Source: JACQFZ01 sp045810625 (GTDB lineage: Bacteria > Pseudomonadota > Gammaproteobacteria > Acidiferrobacterales > Sulfurifustaceae). From it: 64,000 nt of DNA. Both the position numbers and the translations under genes were made by a program. Shown here in pieces: positions 17,148 to 26,710 of the stretch; within the stretch, counting starts at the first letter, position 1; each line of letters begins with the position of its first letter. The stretch spans positions 89,999 to 153,998 of the forward strand of contig JBJMVQ010000041.1 of NCBI GenBank assembly GCA_045810625.1, given 5' to 3'. The notes beneath the pieces were generated by a model, which saw nothing but the letters and a program-made list of their open reading frames with translations, was not told the DNA's origin and made no database searches.

Positions 17148-19559
17148 ATGAAGCACGGTACTTCTCAGCGCCATCCCGAGCACGGTGCGGCAAACACCGG
17201 CGGCGACGTTCGCGCAGCCGCCGGAACGTGCTGCGCGCACGATACGAAACACGATACGAAAGAACCGATGACAGCGGTGTCGCATACGGACCCCGTTTGC
17301 GGCATGACGGTGACGCCGCGCCCCGATCGCAAAATCCGACACGGCGATCAGGATTTTTATTTTTGCAGCGAGCGGTGCATGCAGCGCTTCCGAGCAGATC
17401 CCTCGCGCTATGTTAGTGAAACGCGGGCGCCGGACCCCGCTCCGATGCCGGCCGTACCGCCCGGCACGATCTACACGTGCCCGATGCATCCGCAAATCCG
17501 TCAGCCGCGCCCGGGCAATTGCCCCATTTGCGGGATGGCGCTCGAGCCCGAGATGCCTTCGCTCGACGAGAGCGAGAGTCACGAGCTGACCGATTTCCGG
17601 CGGCGTTTCTGGTGGACGCTGCCACTCACCACCGTCGTCGTGCTGCTCGCGATGACCGGGCATCGGCTCGGCATCGAACCGCGTCTGCAAAGCTGGATCG
17701 AGCTCGTGTTGTCGGCGCCGGTGCTGCTCTGGGCGGCGCAGCCATTTTTCGTGCGCGGCTGGCAGTCGATCGTCCATCGCAGCCCGAACATGTGGACGTT
17801 GATCGGGCTCGGCACCGGGGCGGCGTTCGTCTACAGCGTGATCGCCACGGTGTTCCCCAATGTGTTCCCGAGCGTCTTCAGCATGCACGGCCGGGTGAGC
17901 GTCTATTTCGAAGCGGCGGCGACGATCGTCTCGCTCACGCTGCTCGGGCAGTTGCTCGAGCTCAAAGCGCGCTCGCGTACGTCGGCGGCGATCAAGTCGC
18001 TCCTCGGCCTGGCGCCGAAAACGGCGCGGCGCATCAAGCCCGATGGAACCGAAGAAGACATTCCACTCACGCACGTACACGTCGGCGATTTATTGCGCGT
18101 GCGTCCCGGAGAAAAGGTTTCGGTCGACGGCGTGGTAGTCGAAGGCACGAGCGCGATCGACGAGTCGATGTTGACCGGAGAGCCGATTCCGGTGACCAAA
18201 CGTCCAGGCGACAAAGTGATCGGCGCGACCCTCAACTCGACCGGCAGCCTCGTCATGCGTGCGGAGCGCATCGGTGCGCAGACGATGCTCGCGCAGATCG
18301 TGCAGCTCGTCGCGCAGGCGCAGCGCTCGCGCGCGCCGATGCAGCGGCTTGCGGACCACGTGTCGGGCTATTTCGTGCTGACGGTCGTCGCCGTCGCCGG
18401 CGCGACGTTGATCGCGTGGGGATTGTTCGGACCGGAGCCGAGTTGGGTATACGGCTTCATTAACGCGGTGGCGGTACTGATCATCGCCTGTCCGTGCGCG
18501 CTGGGGCTGGCGACCCCGATGTCGATCATGGTCGCGACCGGCAAGGCCGCGACCCAAGGCGTGTTGTTCCGCGAGGCGGCCGCCATCGAAGGGTTGCGCA
18601 ACGTCGACGTGCTCATCGTCGACAAGACCGGCACGTTGACGGAGGGGAAGCCGAAGTTCGACCGCGTGATCGCGGCGCCCGGTTACACCGAAGAAGCGGT
18701 GCTGCAGGCGGCGGCGAGCGTCGATCAAGCGTCCGAGCATCCGCTTGCGCACGCGATCGTGGCGGAAGCGCGCCGTCGCGGTTTGGTGCTGACGAAGCCG
18801 GAGGCGTTCGACTCGAAGACCGGCATGGGCGCGACCGGCAACGTCGGCGGAAAGACAGTCGCCGTCGGCAACCGTGTGCTCATGCAGACGCTGGGTATCC
18901 CGGCGGGAGTCGTGACGCACGACGTCGAGACATTGCGCGCGGAAGGGGCGAGCGTCATGTACGTCGCGATCGATGGCGCTGTCGCCGGCGTGGTCGCCGT
19001 GTCTGATCCCATCAAAGAGACGACGCAGGAAGCGGTGGCGACACTCAAGGCGGCGGGTCTCCGCATCGTGATGGCGACGGGTGACGCGCTCGCAACGGCG
19101 AAGACGATCGCGACGCGGCTCGGGATCGATGAAGTGCACGGCGAAGTCAAACCGCAGGACAAGCTGGAGCTCGTCAGCCGCCTGCAGGCGCAAGGCCATC
19201 GCGTGGCGATGGCCGGCGATGGAATCAACGATGCGCCGGCGCTCGCAAAGGCGGATGTCGGCATCGCGATGGGCACCGGGACGGACGTCGCCATCAACAG
19301 CGGCCAGGTCACGCTGGTCAAAGGCGATCTGCGCGCCGTCGCGAAGGCGATTGCGCTATCGCACGCGACCGTACGCAACATGCGCCAGAACCTGGGGTTC
19401 GCGTTTCTCTATAACAGCCTCGGCGTTCCGATCGCTGCCGGGCTGTTGTACCCGTTTACCGGCGTTTTGTTGTCGCCGATGATCGCGGCCGCGGCGATGA
19501 GCCTTAGCTCGGTGTCGGTTGTCGGCAACGCGTTGCGCTTGGAGCAGGTGCGGACCTGA
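17148..19559 (+). CDS. copA: Copper-exporting P1B-type ATPase with YHS and heavy-metal-binding N-terminus
   Basis: The 803-residue ATPase exports Cu(I) across the inner membrane. It opens with a His/Cys-rich stretch, then a YHS domain (about 46-90) and a heavy-metal-binding domain ([22 protein letters not shown], about 109-130), instead of the usual CxxC ferredoxin-like domains. The transmembrane CPC is in [13 protein letters not shown], the phosphorylated Asp in [13 protein letters not shown], and [17 protein letters not shown] is the hinge. GTG 17145 and ATG 17148 are both possible starts; GAGGGAG fits either. It sits behind both a MerR-type promoter and an FNR-type box. Confidence 0.93.
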   Translation: MKHGTSQRHPEHGAANTGGDVRAAAGTCCAHDTKHDTKEPMTAVSHTDPVCGMTVTPRPDRKIRHGDQDFYFCSERCMQRFRADPSRYVSETRAPDPAPMPAVPPGTIYTCPMHPQIRQPRPGNCPICGMALEPEMPSLDESESHELTDFRRRFWWTLPLTTVVVLLAMTGHRLGIEPRLQSWIELVLSAPVLLWAAQPFFVRGWQSIVHRSPNMWTLIGLGTGAAFVYSVIATVFPNVFPSVFSMHGRVSVYFEAAATIVSLTLLGQLLELKARSRTSAAIKSLLGLAPKTARRIKPDGTEEDIPLTHVHVGDLLRVRPGEKVSVDGVVVEGTSAIDESMLTGEPIPVTKRPGDKVIGATLNSTGSLVMRAERIGAQTMLAQIVQLVAQAQRSRAPMQRLADHVSGYFVLTVVAVAGATLIAWGLFGPEPSWVYGFINAVAVLIIACPCALGLATPMSIMVATGKAATQGVLFREAAAIEGLRNVDVLIVDKTGTLTEGKPKFDRVIAAPGYTEEAVLQAAASVDQASEHPLAHAIVAEARRRGLVLTKPEAFDSKTGMGATGNVGGKTVAVGNRVLMQTLGIPAGVVTHDVETLRAEGASVMYVAIDGAVAGVVAVSDPIKETTQEAVATLKAAGLRIVMATGDALATAKTIATRLGIDEVHGEVKPQDKLELVSRLQAQGHRVAMAGDGINDAPALAKADVGIAMGTGTDVAINSGQVTLVKGDLRAVAKAIALSHATVRNMRQNLGFAFLYNSLGVPIAAGLLYPFTGVLLSPMIAAAAMSLSSVSVVGNALRLEQVRT

Positions 19560-19605
19560 CGATTGCGAACAAACCGCAAACCGGTTTGTCCCGTGCTGAA
19601 TAAAA

Positions 19606-19630
19606 TGGCGCCGCGCACTACGCGGCGCCG
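19606..19630. terminator. Hairpin terminator between convergent genes
   Basis: GGCGCCGCG (19607-19615) pairs perfectly with CGCGGCGCC (19621-19629) around a 5-base loop. On the minus strand it is followed by ATTTTATT, so it should end the lipoprotein transcript. On the plus strand the T-run is poor, yet it may also slow readthrough from copA. Confidence 0.75.
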
Positions 19631-19651
19631 ACAATTACGAACTGCGAGTCG

Positions 19652-20263
19652 TTATCGCGCGCTCGTTGCAGTTTCCTGCGCTTTACCGGCGCTCGCTTGA
19701 GCGCGTCGCGGCAGCCATTGGCCGTCACGATATTCGTCGAACGCCGGATGTTCGTGCACAGCGTTGAGCGCGTTTGAAACGCCCGCCGCCCACAGAAGGT
19801 AGTGAAACGACTCGTGGCGCATGACGGCCCCGCCGGTCAGCGTAATGTGTCCCGTGGCAAAATCAGTCCAACCGTGATCGCCGCCGGTGTCGCCGTCCAC
19901 GCGGTTCTTGATCGGATGCACGCGCGCGAAAGCGGGGACACCCATCACGTGGACGGTCGGGCCGGGCACCTGGCTCAGATCGAACCCGTAGCGCTCCTCG
20001 ACGTCGCGCTTGGCGCGCAGATACTCGGTTTCGAGCGCGGTCAGACTTACGCGTGTTGCACCTTCCTCGACCTTCACGCAAATGCCGCTCGGACCCCGGT
20101 AGTCGCAGCCGTCGGCAGGCGCGGACGCCAAGTCCGCAGTGCCGGGGATGCCCGCACAGGCGCTGACGAGCGCAATCGCCGGCGTCAATGCCCCAAATAC
20201 CTTCGCAGGAGTATGGGCAGCGCGCCAAAAAAAGAGAGAGTGAAATGAAAGCCCGTATCGCAT
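19652..20263 (-). CDS. Putative lipoprotein with HExxH metallopeptidase-like motif
   Basis: About 203 residues starting at MRYGLSFHSLFFW. A hydrophobic stretch ends in LVSAC (Cys36), a plausible lipobox. The mature part has YRGPSGICVKVEEGATRV near its start. Its C-terminal half has HITLTGGAVMRHESFHYLLW, in which HESFH fits HExxH of zinc peptidases, followed by HEHPAFDE. I do not recognise the family. A later acidic ligand (Glu or His) is available, so a secreted, membrane-anchored hydrolase is possible but unproven. The start is uncertain: no strong Shine-Dalgarno. Confidence 0.6.
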   Translation of the reverse strand: MRYGLSFHSLFFWRAAHTPAKVFGALTPAIALVSACAGIPGTADLASAPADGCDYRGPSGICVKVEEGATRVSLTALETEYLRAKRDVEERYGFDLSQVPGPTVHVMGVPAFARVHPIKNRVDGDTGGDHGWTDFATGHITLTGGAVMRHESFHYLLWAAGVSNALNAVHEHPAFDEYRDGQWLPRRAQASAGKAQETATSAR

Positions 20264-20411
20264 GCGCGGGAGTATCCCGGCCAGCGGCACCCGCGCGCAA
20301 GTCGGGAGCCGACGAATGCCGGGTGCTCGCCGTTATACGGGGGACATGGAATACGCGGACCGCCGAACGGCGGATCTTGAAGTGCCGCGAACGTGCGAGA
20401 AAGCGGACCGG

Positions 20412-20861
20412 CTAGGGTCGCGTGCCGATTTCCGTCTGCCGCTCGCGCGCCGGGATGCGAGCGAGTCCGGTGAGCTCTTCGGCCAGTAGCTCCAGCATGT
20501 CGTCCATCGAGACGATGCCGATCAGAACGCCGTCATCGTTTACGACCGGCAGGCGGCGAACGCCGTTCGTTCGCATCGACTGAATCGTTTCGAAAATTCC
20601 GTCGCCTTCTCTCGTGGTGATCAATTTCGGGCCGATCACGTCGCCGACGGCGAAATCATCGACGCTCAGATCCTTGGCGATGACCTCCATCACGATATCG
20701 CGGTCGGTGACGATGCCGACCGGAAAACACCGGCCGTCGCGCTTTTCCGCCACGATGAGATCGCCGACGTGATGCTGGCGCATGAGCTTGGCGGCCTCGC
20801 GTAACGACATTTCTCGTTCCGTGAAGACGACGTCGCGAACGCACACTTCGCCGATAGGCAT
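20412..20861 (-). CDS. Two-CBS-domain protein
   Basis: This 149-residue protein is two CBS motifs in tandem. The first has VCVRDVVFTEREMSLREAA to GIVTDRDIVMEVI. The second has VGDVIGPKLITT to RRLPVVNDDGVLIGIVSMDD. Such stand-alone pairs bind adenine nucleotides and sense energy state. GAAAGGAGG precedes the ATG at 20861. It follows a small unknown gene by 29 bp, probably in one transcript. A second CBS protein is at 31544. Mycobacterial Hrp1, a DosR gene, has the same architecture. Confidence 0.9.
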   Translation of the reverse strand: MPIGEVCVRDVVFTEREMSLREAAKLMRQHHVGDLIVAEKRDGRCFPVGIVTDRDIVMEVIAKDLSVDDFAVGDVIGPKLITTREGDGIFETIQSMRTNGVRRLPVVNDDGVLIGIVSMDDMLELLAEELTGLARIPARERQTEIGTRP

Positions 20862-20890
20862 GTTTCCTCCTTTCGCGGTCACGGGAGCGA

Positions 20891-21178
20891 TCAATGAATG
20901 TTCTTGCTGCCCAGATGGGGCGGAGCGCTGCGCGGGGCGTCTTCGCTCCGACGATACAGCGTCAGCGTCCAGCGGTCGCCGTCGACGTCGTGTCGCAGGA
21001 TGTAAATATTTCCGTCCGCGCCGCGGACCTTGAAGTAACGGTGCGCAGGTGCGAGCCAGCGATCGAGCACCTCGGCGACGTCGATCGCGCGTTCGCCGAG
21101 GTAGAACCGCTGCGGAGTCTCCTCGCCGCGATACCCGGCGTAGCACTCCACACGTATACCCGGATCGGTTGGGCTCAT
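20891..21178 (-). CDS. Conserved hypothetical protein
   Basis: A 95-residue soluble protein without signal or membrane segments. It carries ECYAGYRGEETPQRFYLG, a segment AIDVAEVLDRWLAPAHRYFK, then VRGADGNIYILRHD and WTLTLYRR. This pattern of a small beta-rich protein ending in an ILRHD-x-W strand is familiar from uncharacterised proteobacterial proteins, but I know no function. The ATG at 21178 is the natural start though its Shine-Dalgarno is weak. It lies just upstream of the CBS gene on the same strand. Confidence 0.6.
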   Translation of the reverse strand: MSPTDPGIRVECYAGYRGEETPQRFYLGERAIDVAEVLDRWLAPAHRYFKVRGADGNIYILRHDVDGDRWTLTLYRRSEDAPRSAPPHLGSKNIH

Positions 21179-21377
21179 GGGGATAAAGCCACACACAAGC
21201 GAACGCGTCCGCGCACGTGCGTTTCCGCTCCTGAATGGTTGCTCCGACGCAGGGTCGAATTGTCGTGGCGCGGCTGCTTCCGGTCGATCGGTGCGACGCC
21301 TTATGCATGCCGACACGAACTGCGGCGATGCGGCTGAGTCACACAGAAGAAGGCGGACGATGAATGGAGGAAATCCC

Positions 21378-22160
21378 ATGGAGTCAATGCGTCTCAGAGA
21401 TCGCGTCGCCGTCGTTACGGGGGCCGATTCCGGTATCGGCCAGGCGACGGCCATCGCGTTTGCCGAAGAAGGGGCGGATGTCGTGATTACCTATCTGCAG
21501 GACGCCGACGGCGCCGAGGACACGCGCCGTGAGATCGAGGCGCGCGGCCGGCGCGCTCTCGTGATGCAAATCGATCAGCGCGATCCGGCCGCCGTTACGT
21601 ATCTCTTCGACGAGATCCACTCGCGTCTCGGCGCGCCGACGATCCTCGTCAACAACGCCGGTGTCGATTCGAGCGGACAGTCGGTAAAGGATATGCCGCT
21701 CGAAGCGTGGGATAACGATATCAAGACGAACCTCTACGGGCCGTTCTACTGCTGTCAGCAGTTCATTCGCCATCTCGAAGACGGACATCCGCACGCCACG
21801 ATCGTCAACATCACGAGCGTGCACGAGGAGATTCCGCGGCGGGGCTCGGCCGCTTATGACTGCGCGAAAGGCGGGCTGCGCAACCTCACGCGCACGCTGG
21901 CGCTGGAGCTGGCCGACAAGGATGTGAACGTCGTGAACATCGCACCCGGCATGGTGCTGACGCCGATGAACCAGGCGGCCGTCGAGAACCCCGAGGTGCG
22001 CCAGCAGCAGGTGCAGTCGATCCCCGTGAAGCGCGCCGCGGAACCTTGGGAGATCGCGCAAGCGGCGGTGTATGTCGCGTCACGCGCCGGCTGGTACGTG
22101 CACGGATCGAGTCTCGTCATCGACGGCGGTTTGACGCAGAACCTCGGGCAGGGGGCGTAA
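21378..22160 (+). CDS. Short-chain dehydrogenase/reductase (glucose 1-dehydrogenase-like)
   Basis: This 260-residue classical SDR has a TGADSGIG cofactor loop near residue 16, NNAG near residue 94, catalytic Ser in VNITSVHEE and the Tyr-Lys pair in AAYDCAKGG. The C-terminal VHGSSLVIDGGLTQNL is typical. The Asp-free loop after the second strand suggests NADP or mixed use. ATG 21378 is chosen for the GGAGG upstream. Substrate unknown; the closest look is to glucose/ribitol-type sugar dehydrogenases. It is not clearly linked to its neighbours. Confidence 0.87.
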   Translation: MESMRLRDRVAVVTGADSGIGQATAIAFAEEGADVVITYLQDADGAEDTRREIEARGRRALVMQIDQRDPAAVTYLFDEIHSRLGAPTILVNNAGVDSSGQSVKDMPLEAWDNDIKTNLYGPFYCCQQFIRHLEDGHPHATIVNITSVHEEIPRRGSAAYDCAKGGLRNLTRTLALELADKDVNVVNIAPGMVLTPMNQAAVENPEVRQQQVQSIPVKRAAEPWEIAQAAVYVASRAGWYVHGSSLVIDGGLTQNLGQGA

Positions 22161-22263
22161 AGCGGTGGTCGGTACGGCGGCTAAGTATTTGACTTCACCA
22201 CACAAAAGACCGGGCGGCTGGCGGACAACATCGTGCACTTCGCGCGCGTGCTGCGTCGCGCCG

Positions 22264-22367
22264 GATTAACCGCGGAGGACGCGGAGGACGCAGAGGAAAG
22301 CAACTGCCGCAAAGTACGTGGAGTTAAGATGGTTTGCTCTTTCCTCCTTTGCGTCCTTTGCGGTTAG
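22264..22367. repeat. Palindromic GAGGACGC repeat copy C
   Basis: The left arm ttaaccgcggaggacgcgga continues to 22295. The right arm, cctcctttgcgtcctttgcg, ends in gttag at 22366. This is the same element as at 1733 and 1876, with a longer loop. It sits at the broken end of the gene fragment at 22565. The 100 bases between the SDR and the repeat hold no gene. Confidence 0.82.
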
Positions 22368-22565
22368 ATTCACTTTTTCCTCCGCGTCGCCCGGAGATTC
22401 CGCGGGCGCGTGCTCGCCCGGGAACCACCTGGACGTCCACATCGGCACGAAGCCGTCGCCCCAACGATAGAACGATACACGAAAATGCGGCGCGTCCGTC
22501 GAGACGTGCAGCACCAGCTTCTCGCCCGGCGCCACGCTCGCGCGATCGGGATAGCCGCGGATCAC
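22266..22565 (-). pseudogene. N-terminal fragment of a secreted/amidohydrolase-like protein cut by a repeat
   Basis: A GTG at 22565, 6 bases after the carbamoyltransferase stop, opens IRGYPDRASVAPGEKLVLHV then STDAPHFRVSFYRWGDGF. This resembles the N-terminal beta-sandwich of N,N-dimethylformamidase beta-subunit-like proteins. After about 60 residues the frame enters repeat copy C and ends in repeat-encoded sequence. The rest of the gene (normally several hundred residues) is missing. It was probably the third gene of the 25044-to-22565 operon. Confidence 0.6.
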
Positions 22566-22570
22566 AGCGA

Positions 22571-24247
22571 CTACGCGACGGGCGCCGGCTCGATGCGTTT
22601 GCGCACGAGATACGGCGGCAGCGCGAGCGCATGCATCGGCGTGCGACGGAAGGATGCGAGCGCTTCCGCCGGCGATTCGACAATCGGCTCTTCTTTTCGA
22701 TTGAACGACGTGTTGAGCAGCACCGGAATGCCGGTACGCGCGGCGAACGCTTCGAGCAACGTGCGGAGGAACGGATCGTCATCGGGCCCGACGGTTTGCA
22801 GGCGCGCGGTGCCGTCGACGTGCGTGACCGCAGGGATGACGTCGGCGACTTCCGGCCGAACCGGCGCCGCGAACTGCATGAACGGCGACGGCCGGCGGAT
22901 ATCGAAGTAGCGGTCGGCGTGTTCGAGGAGCACGATCGGCGCGAGCGGACGAAACCACTCGCGCTCTTTGACTCGTGCGTTGATCCAGTCGCGCATCACC
23001 GCACGCCGTGGATCGGCGAGAATGCTCCGGTGCCCGAGCGCGCGCGGGCCGAATTCGCTCCGCCCCTGGTACAGCGCGACCACTTTCGATTCGCAGAGAA
23101 GCTCGACCATCTGCGCGCACAGGTCGGCCGGCTTATCGAGAAGCAGATCGTCGACGCCGTGGAGCGCGGCTCGAACATCCACGGCGCGCGACTCGGGGCC
23201 GAGAAAATCGTTTTTCCAGCGAAACTCGCACGGCGTGCCGAGCAGCATCGTCAGTCCGTAGACGGCGCAGCCGAGCGAGGTGCCGGCGTCGCTCGGCGCC
23301 GGCGGAATGAAGACGCGGCGAAACGGCGATTCCCGCAATAGGCGATCGTTTGCCGAGCAGTTGAGCGCGGTACCGCCGGCAAAGCACAGGTTCGCCGCGC
23401 CGGTGCGCGCGTGCAGCCAGCGCGCCACTTCGAGCAGCGCCTCCTCGAACGCATGCTGTCCGGCGGCGGCCAGATTCGCGATGTCGGCAAATCGAGATTC
23501 GTCGTTGGCGTCGTAGCGAAAGCGTTTGCGATCGCGAAGGAGCTCGAACCAGCGCGCGGGAATCGTCACTTCGGCGCCGTCGACGGCGAGCGGCGGCAGG
23601 TCGAGCGCGCCGGCGTCGCCGTGCGGGGCGAGACCCATCACTTTCCCTTCGTTGCCTTCTCCGGGAAAAATCGCCTGCGTCAATAGAAAATAAAACATGC
23701 CGAGGCCGACGAGTCGGCGCTCGTCGCGATCCCACAGCTGCTTCCCGAGACAATCGATGCGGTCCCGGTCGGCATGATAAAACGACGACACTTCCCGCCA
23801 GTGTCCAGGTATCGCCTCCCGGCCGGGCCACGTCTCGTCGCAATCGGCGACGGGGCTGCCTTGACCATCGATGATCATCACGGCCGCTTCATCGAACGGC
23901 GACGGGTGGAACACACTATAAAGATGCGCGAGATGATGCGAGATGCGCGCACGGCGGCCGTCGCGGCTAAGCTTCAACGTTTGCGCGATCTCTTCTTCGT
24001 ATGCCGAAAGATGCTGGATCTCGTCATCGGACGAATAACATTCGACGAGCGCGTCGATCGGTTCATCGAGCGCGGCGAGTCGGGGCCTGTAGACATTGCG
24101 AATATCATCGAGCTTGCCCCAGTGATGTTTTCGGCGCGTCAGCCGTTCCTTCTGGATGGCGCATTCGAGACGCGAGCCGCGCAGCAGACAGACGCTCGCG
24201 TCCTGAGTGCGATTTATTCCGAGAATGAGCGGTTTGCCGGTTGCCAT
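22571..24247 (-). CDS. NodU/CmcH-family O-carbamoyltransferase
   Basis: These enzymes make carbamoyl-adenylate from carbamoyl phosphate and ATP and pass the carbamoyl to a hydroxyl group of an antibiotic or Nod factor. The 558-residue protein has the N-terminal Kae1-like half (GINRTQDASVCLL, metal-binding HHLAHLYSVF, MIIDGQGSP, GGTALNCSANDRLL). It also has the C-terminal YrdC-like half (SEFGPRALGHRSILADPR, WFRPLAPIVL, LLNTSFNRKEEPIV). Key histidines are kept. It overlaps the upstream MBL hydrolase by 34 bp. No polyketide or sugar genes are near, so the acceptor is unknown. Confidence 0.9.
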   Translation of the reverse strand: MATGKPLILGINRTQDASVCLLRGSRLECAIQKERLTRRKHHWGKLDDIRNVYRPRLAALDEPIDALVECYSSDDEIQHLSAYEEEIAQTLKLSRDGRRARISHHLAHLYSVFHPSPFDEAAVMIIDGQGSPVADCDETWPGREAIPGHWREVSSFYHADRDRIDCLGKQLWDRDERRLVGLGMFYFLLTQAIFPGEGNEGKVMGLAPHGDAGALDLPPLAVDGAEVTIPARWFELLRDRKRFRYDANDESRFADIANLAAAGQHAFEEALLEVARWLHARTGAANLCFAGGTALNCSANDRLLRESPFRRVFIPPAPSDAGTSLGCAVYGLTMLLGTPCEFRWKNDFLGPESRAVDVRAALHGVDDLLLDKPADLCAQMVELLCESKVVALYQGRSEFGPRALGHRSILADPRRAVMRDWINARVKEREWFRPLAPIVLLEHADRYFDIRRPSPFMQFAAPVRPEVADVIPAVTHVDGTARLQTVGPDDDPFLRTLLEAFAARTGIPVLLNTSFNRKEEPIVESPAEALASFRRTPMHALALPPYLVRKRIEPAPVA

Positions 24248-25044
24248 TGAAAACCCTCACTGGTCCGTGTCAGGCGTCCAACGCCCGGGGAGGGCGCGTG
24301 GGGACAAATCAGGAGCGCGCCGCATCCGGCGGCGAAGCCTAGAAGCTGTGCGCGCGATGCAGGCGTCAGTGCCGGCTGCGCGTCGAATTCGCTCACCCAA
24401 TCCAGATGCGCGAAGTGTAACGGATGGTGGCAGACGTCGCCGAGATAGATCGCGGTGCGTCCTTCCGACATGATCACGACGCTCAGATGTCCCGGCGTAT
24501 GGCCCGGCGTCGGTAGCAACGACACTTCGTCCGTCAGCGCCAGCTCGTCATCGACGAGCGTGAGCTGCCCCAAGCGCTCGATCGTGCCGATGTGCGACTC
24601 GAACTCGTGCACGTCGCCGCGCGCACCGCCGAACCAGTCGTAGTCGGCGCGACCGAGATAGTAACGTGCGCGCGGAAACGTCGGCCGGCGCCGACCGTTT
24701 TCGACGAGCGTATTGCGCTTGATGTGATCGCCGTGCGCGTGCGTGTTGACGACGATCGTGACGTCCTCGCGCTGATAGCCGGCCCGCGCCAGTTCGGCGA
24801 GCAAGTGCCCGGTACGTCCATCGTGGGTGTCGTCGCCGTAGCCGGTATCGATGACGATCAGCTCGCGGGCGTCTTGCACGACCGCGTAGTTGTGACTTAC
24901 CGGAATCTTTCCGTGTGCGTCGGTACTGACGTGCCGGCGCCAGACGGCTTCCGGCACGTTGTGGAAGAAGGAACGCGCTGGAAATGGCCACGTTCCATCG
25001 TCGAGGACAGTGAGCCGAATTTGCCCGATCGGGAGTGCGTACAA
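24214..25044 (-). CDS. MBL-fold metallohydrolase
   Basis: A 276-residue metallo-beta-lactamase-fold enzyme. Metal ligands are in NTHAHGDHI, PTPGHTPGHLS, LGDVCHHP and ICPHAPSPG. The opening IGQIRLTVLDDGTWPFPARS and the inserted helical lid look like the lactonase/AttM-like subgroup of small-ester hydrolases. It is the first gene of a minus-strand operon with a carbamoyltransferase and a truncated gene. Hydrolysis of a carbamate or lactone is a guess from context only. Confidence 0.82.
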   Translation of the reverse strand: MYALPIGQIRLTVLDDGTWPFPARSFFHNVPEAVWRRHVSTDAHGKIPVSHNYAVVQDARELIVIDTGYGDDTHDGRTGHLLAELARAGYQREDVTIVVNTHAHGDHIKRNTLVENGRRRPTFPRARYYLGRADYDWFGGARGDVHEFESHIGTIERLGQLTLVDDELALTDEVSLLPTPGHTPGHLSVVIMSEGRTAIYLGDVCHHPLHFAHLDWVSEFDAQPALTPASRAQLLGFAAGCGALLICPHAPSPGVGRLTRTSEGFQWQPANRSFSE

Positions 25045-25278
25045 CGCAGTATCCTTTCCGCGCTTACCGTTGCCGCGTCAACGTCGCGAAACGGGCGTTA
25101 TAAGCGTGAGATGCGACGAGCGGCAATGCGTGAACGCTCCTGTTCGACTGTACACGGTTAGCGCGTTGCAGTGGGTGGATTTACCAGCGCGCACTCAAGA
25201 ACATCCCCGGAACCCGGGGCGTGTCGCCGCACCTGACTCGCGACGAATGAGATCGGCGACGAAACTTTGTCCTGAGCG

Positions 25279-25917
25279 TTAATGCTCGGCGCTATAGGTC
25301 CCGGTGATTTGCGCGGACGCGAGAATGTCCGAGCCAAACAGCGACTCGAAACGTTCGCGCGTGTACGTGCGGCTGTCGTTCGCCGCCCGGCTACGCGTGA
25401 GGTCCCGAAAGTCGGGACGGCGGAACGAACTGCTCATCGCGTAAATCGCGATCCGGTATCGATGCGTGCCGGATGGGGGATGCGGCCCCCGGTACGGCGT
25501 GCTCGTACTGTCGCCCGCGAGCGTCTTCGGTTTGCGCGTCCATCCGCCGGCGCTCGCGCCCTCCGTGAGCGATCGAACTCCGGCGGGCAGACACGCGACC
25601 CAGTGTACGAACGTGTGGCCGACCACGCTTTGCGCATCCGGATCGTCCATGATGATCACGAAACGCTCGGCGCCGTCGGGTGGATCGGTCCATGACAGCT
25701 GCGGCGAAACGCCGTGCTCTCGCGCGAGTCGATCCGGAATGATTCCGTCGTTTTCGAACGATTCGGACGTGAGCGCGAAGACGTGCGATCCCGTCTGGGG
25801 GATCTTCGTCGATTGCGTCTGTTGCGCGCCGTGCGGCGCGCCGCCGTGATGCTCACGCCCCGCGGGCGAGCACCGCACAGAGCCGAGAGGGAAGAGCAGC
25901 GGATGGATGAAACGCAT
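25279..25917 (-). CDS. YbhB/YbcL family Raf kinase inhibitor-like (PEBP) protein
   Basis: This 212-residue protein has the PEBP core: ALTSESFENDGIIPDRLA, SPQLSWTDPPDGAERFVIIM, DDPDA and PHPPSGTHRYRIAIYA, which form the anion-binding pocket (DDPDA and the GxHRY-type motif). The first 35 residues are variable and may be a leader. AGGAG precedes the ATG at 25917. The bacterial role is unclear; the fold binds small anionic ligands. The 234 bases between it and the MBL gene hold nothing recognised. Confidence 0.87.
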   Translation of the reverse strand: MRFIHPLLFPLGSVRCSPAGREHHGGAPHGAQQTQSTKIPQTGSHVFALTSESFENDGIIPDRLAREHGVSPQLSWTDPPDGAERFVIIMDDPDAQSVVGHTFVHWVACLPAGVRSLTEGASAGGWTRKPKTLAGDSTSTPYRGPHPPSGTHRYRIAIYAMSSSFRRPDFRDLTRSRAANDSRTYTRERFESLFGSDILASAQITGTYSAEH

Positions 25918-26154
25918 GGCATGCTCCTACTTGTGGGCTATGCAAAATTTCGAGGACACCGCCGTCGCAAAGTTTCTGAATGCGCGCGAGCATTGATGCT
26001 TTTCTATCGATGCGCCTGACGCCTCGCCAACGCGTTCGGCCGGGTTTCGCTCGATCGTCACATGCGGAGCCTTCGGAGAGGGATTTGGTCTGACGATGTG
26101 GATTCTGGGCAGCGCTTAGTTAGCGCATCGTGTTAGACGTGACAGGAGACCCTT

Positions 26155-26490
26155 ATGCCGACGCATCATTTGCAGCGAGATCACTGGCAATCCTACTTTG
26201 ATCGTATTTCCCGCCATCTCGGCGGGGAACAGGTGGAGATCGAAACCGCGGGCCTGGGGCTCGGCGACCAGCTAAAGCAGGAATGGGTGCTTCTCAACGG
26301 CCTCGTGTACGACCCGAAAGACGACGTTTTCGAGGTGGTCACAGACGACGTCGATCATCTGATTCACCATCCGAAAGATATCTACATCGAGGAGACGGGT
26401 ACGGCGTTACGCTCCGTCGAAGTCATCGATGGCGACGGTAATCATCAAATCGTGAAATTGCGCGAACCTGTGACCCTGCGCGCACCGTGA
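26155..26490 (+). CDS. DUF5335 family protein
   Basis: A 111-residue soluble protein with the DUF5335 pattern: N-terminal helix RDHWQSYFDRISRHLGGEQV, then beta strands with WVLLNGLVYDPKDDVFEVV and HPKDIYIEETGTALRSVEVI. AGGAG precedes the ATG by 8 bases. Family members occur beside stress genes, and the function is unknown. The 237 bases upstream contain no visible box. Confidence 0.82.
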   Translation: MPTHHLQRDHWQSYFDRISRHLGGEQVEIETAGLGLGDQLKQEWVLLNGLVYDPKDDVFEVVTDDVDHLIHHPKDIYIEETGTALRSVEVIDGDGNHQIVKLREPVTLRAP

Positions 26491-26710
26491 GCATTACGTA
26501 CGCACCGTATTCAGCCGACGGGTACTGTGAAGTCGGGAAGCCGTGGGCTTGGCGGCTGCGACCACGTTTTTCCCGGCGCCCGTAACCGCCGCAAGAGATC
26601 AAGCCCGGCGGGGAGATCACTCGGGTTTTTCACCCAATGACGGTAAAGACCGTTCGCCCTTGCGTTTGGTCTGATTATCGTCAGAGCGTCCGGAGTTGTG
26701 GGGGTACGCG

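Noticed and set aside
18090..19199. A 369-codon minus-strand frame
   Set aside because: Antisense to copA with His/Arg-rich shadow composition.
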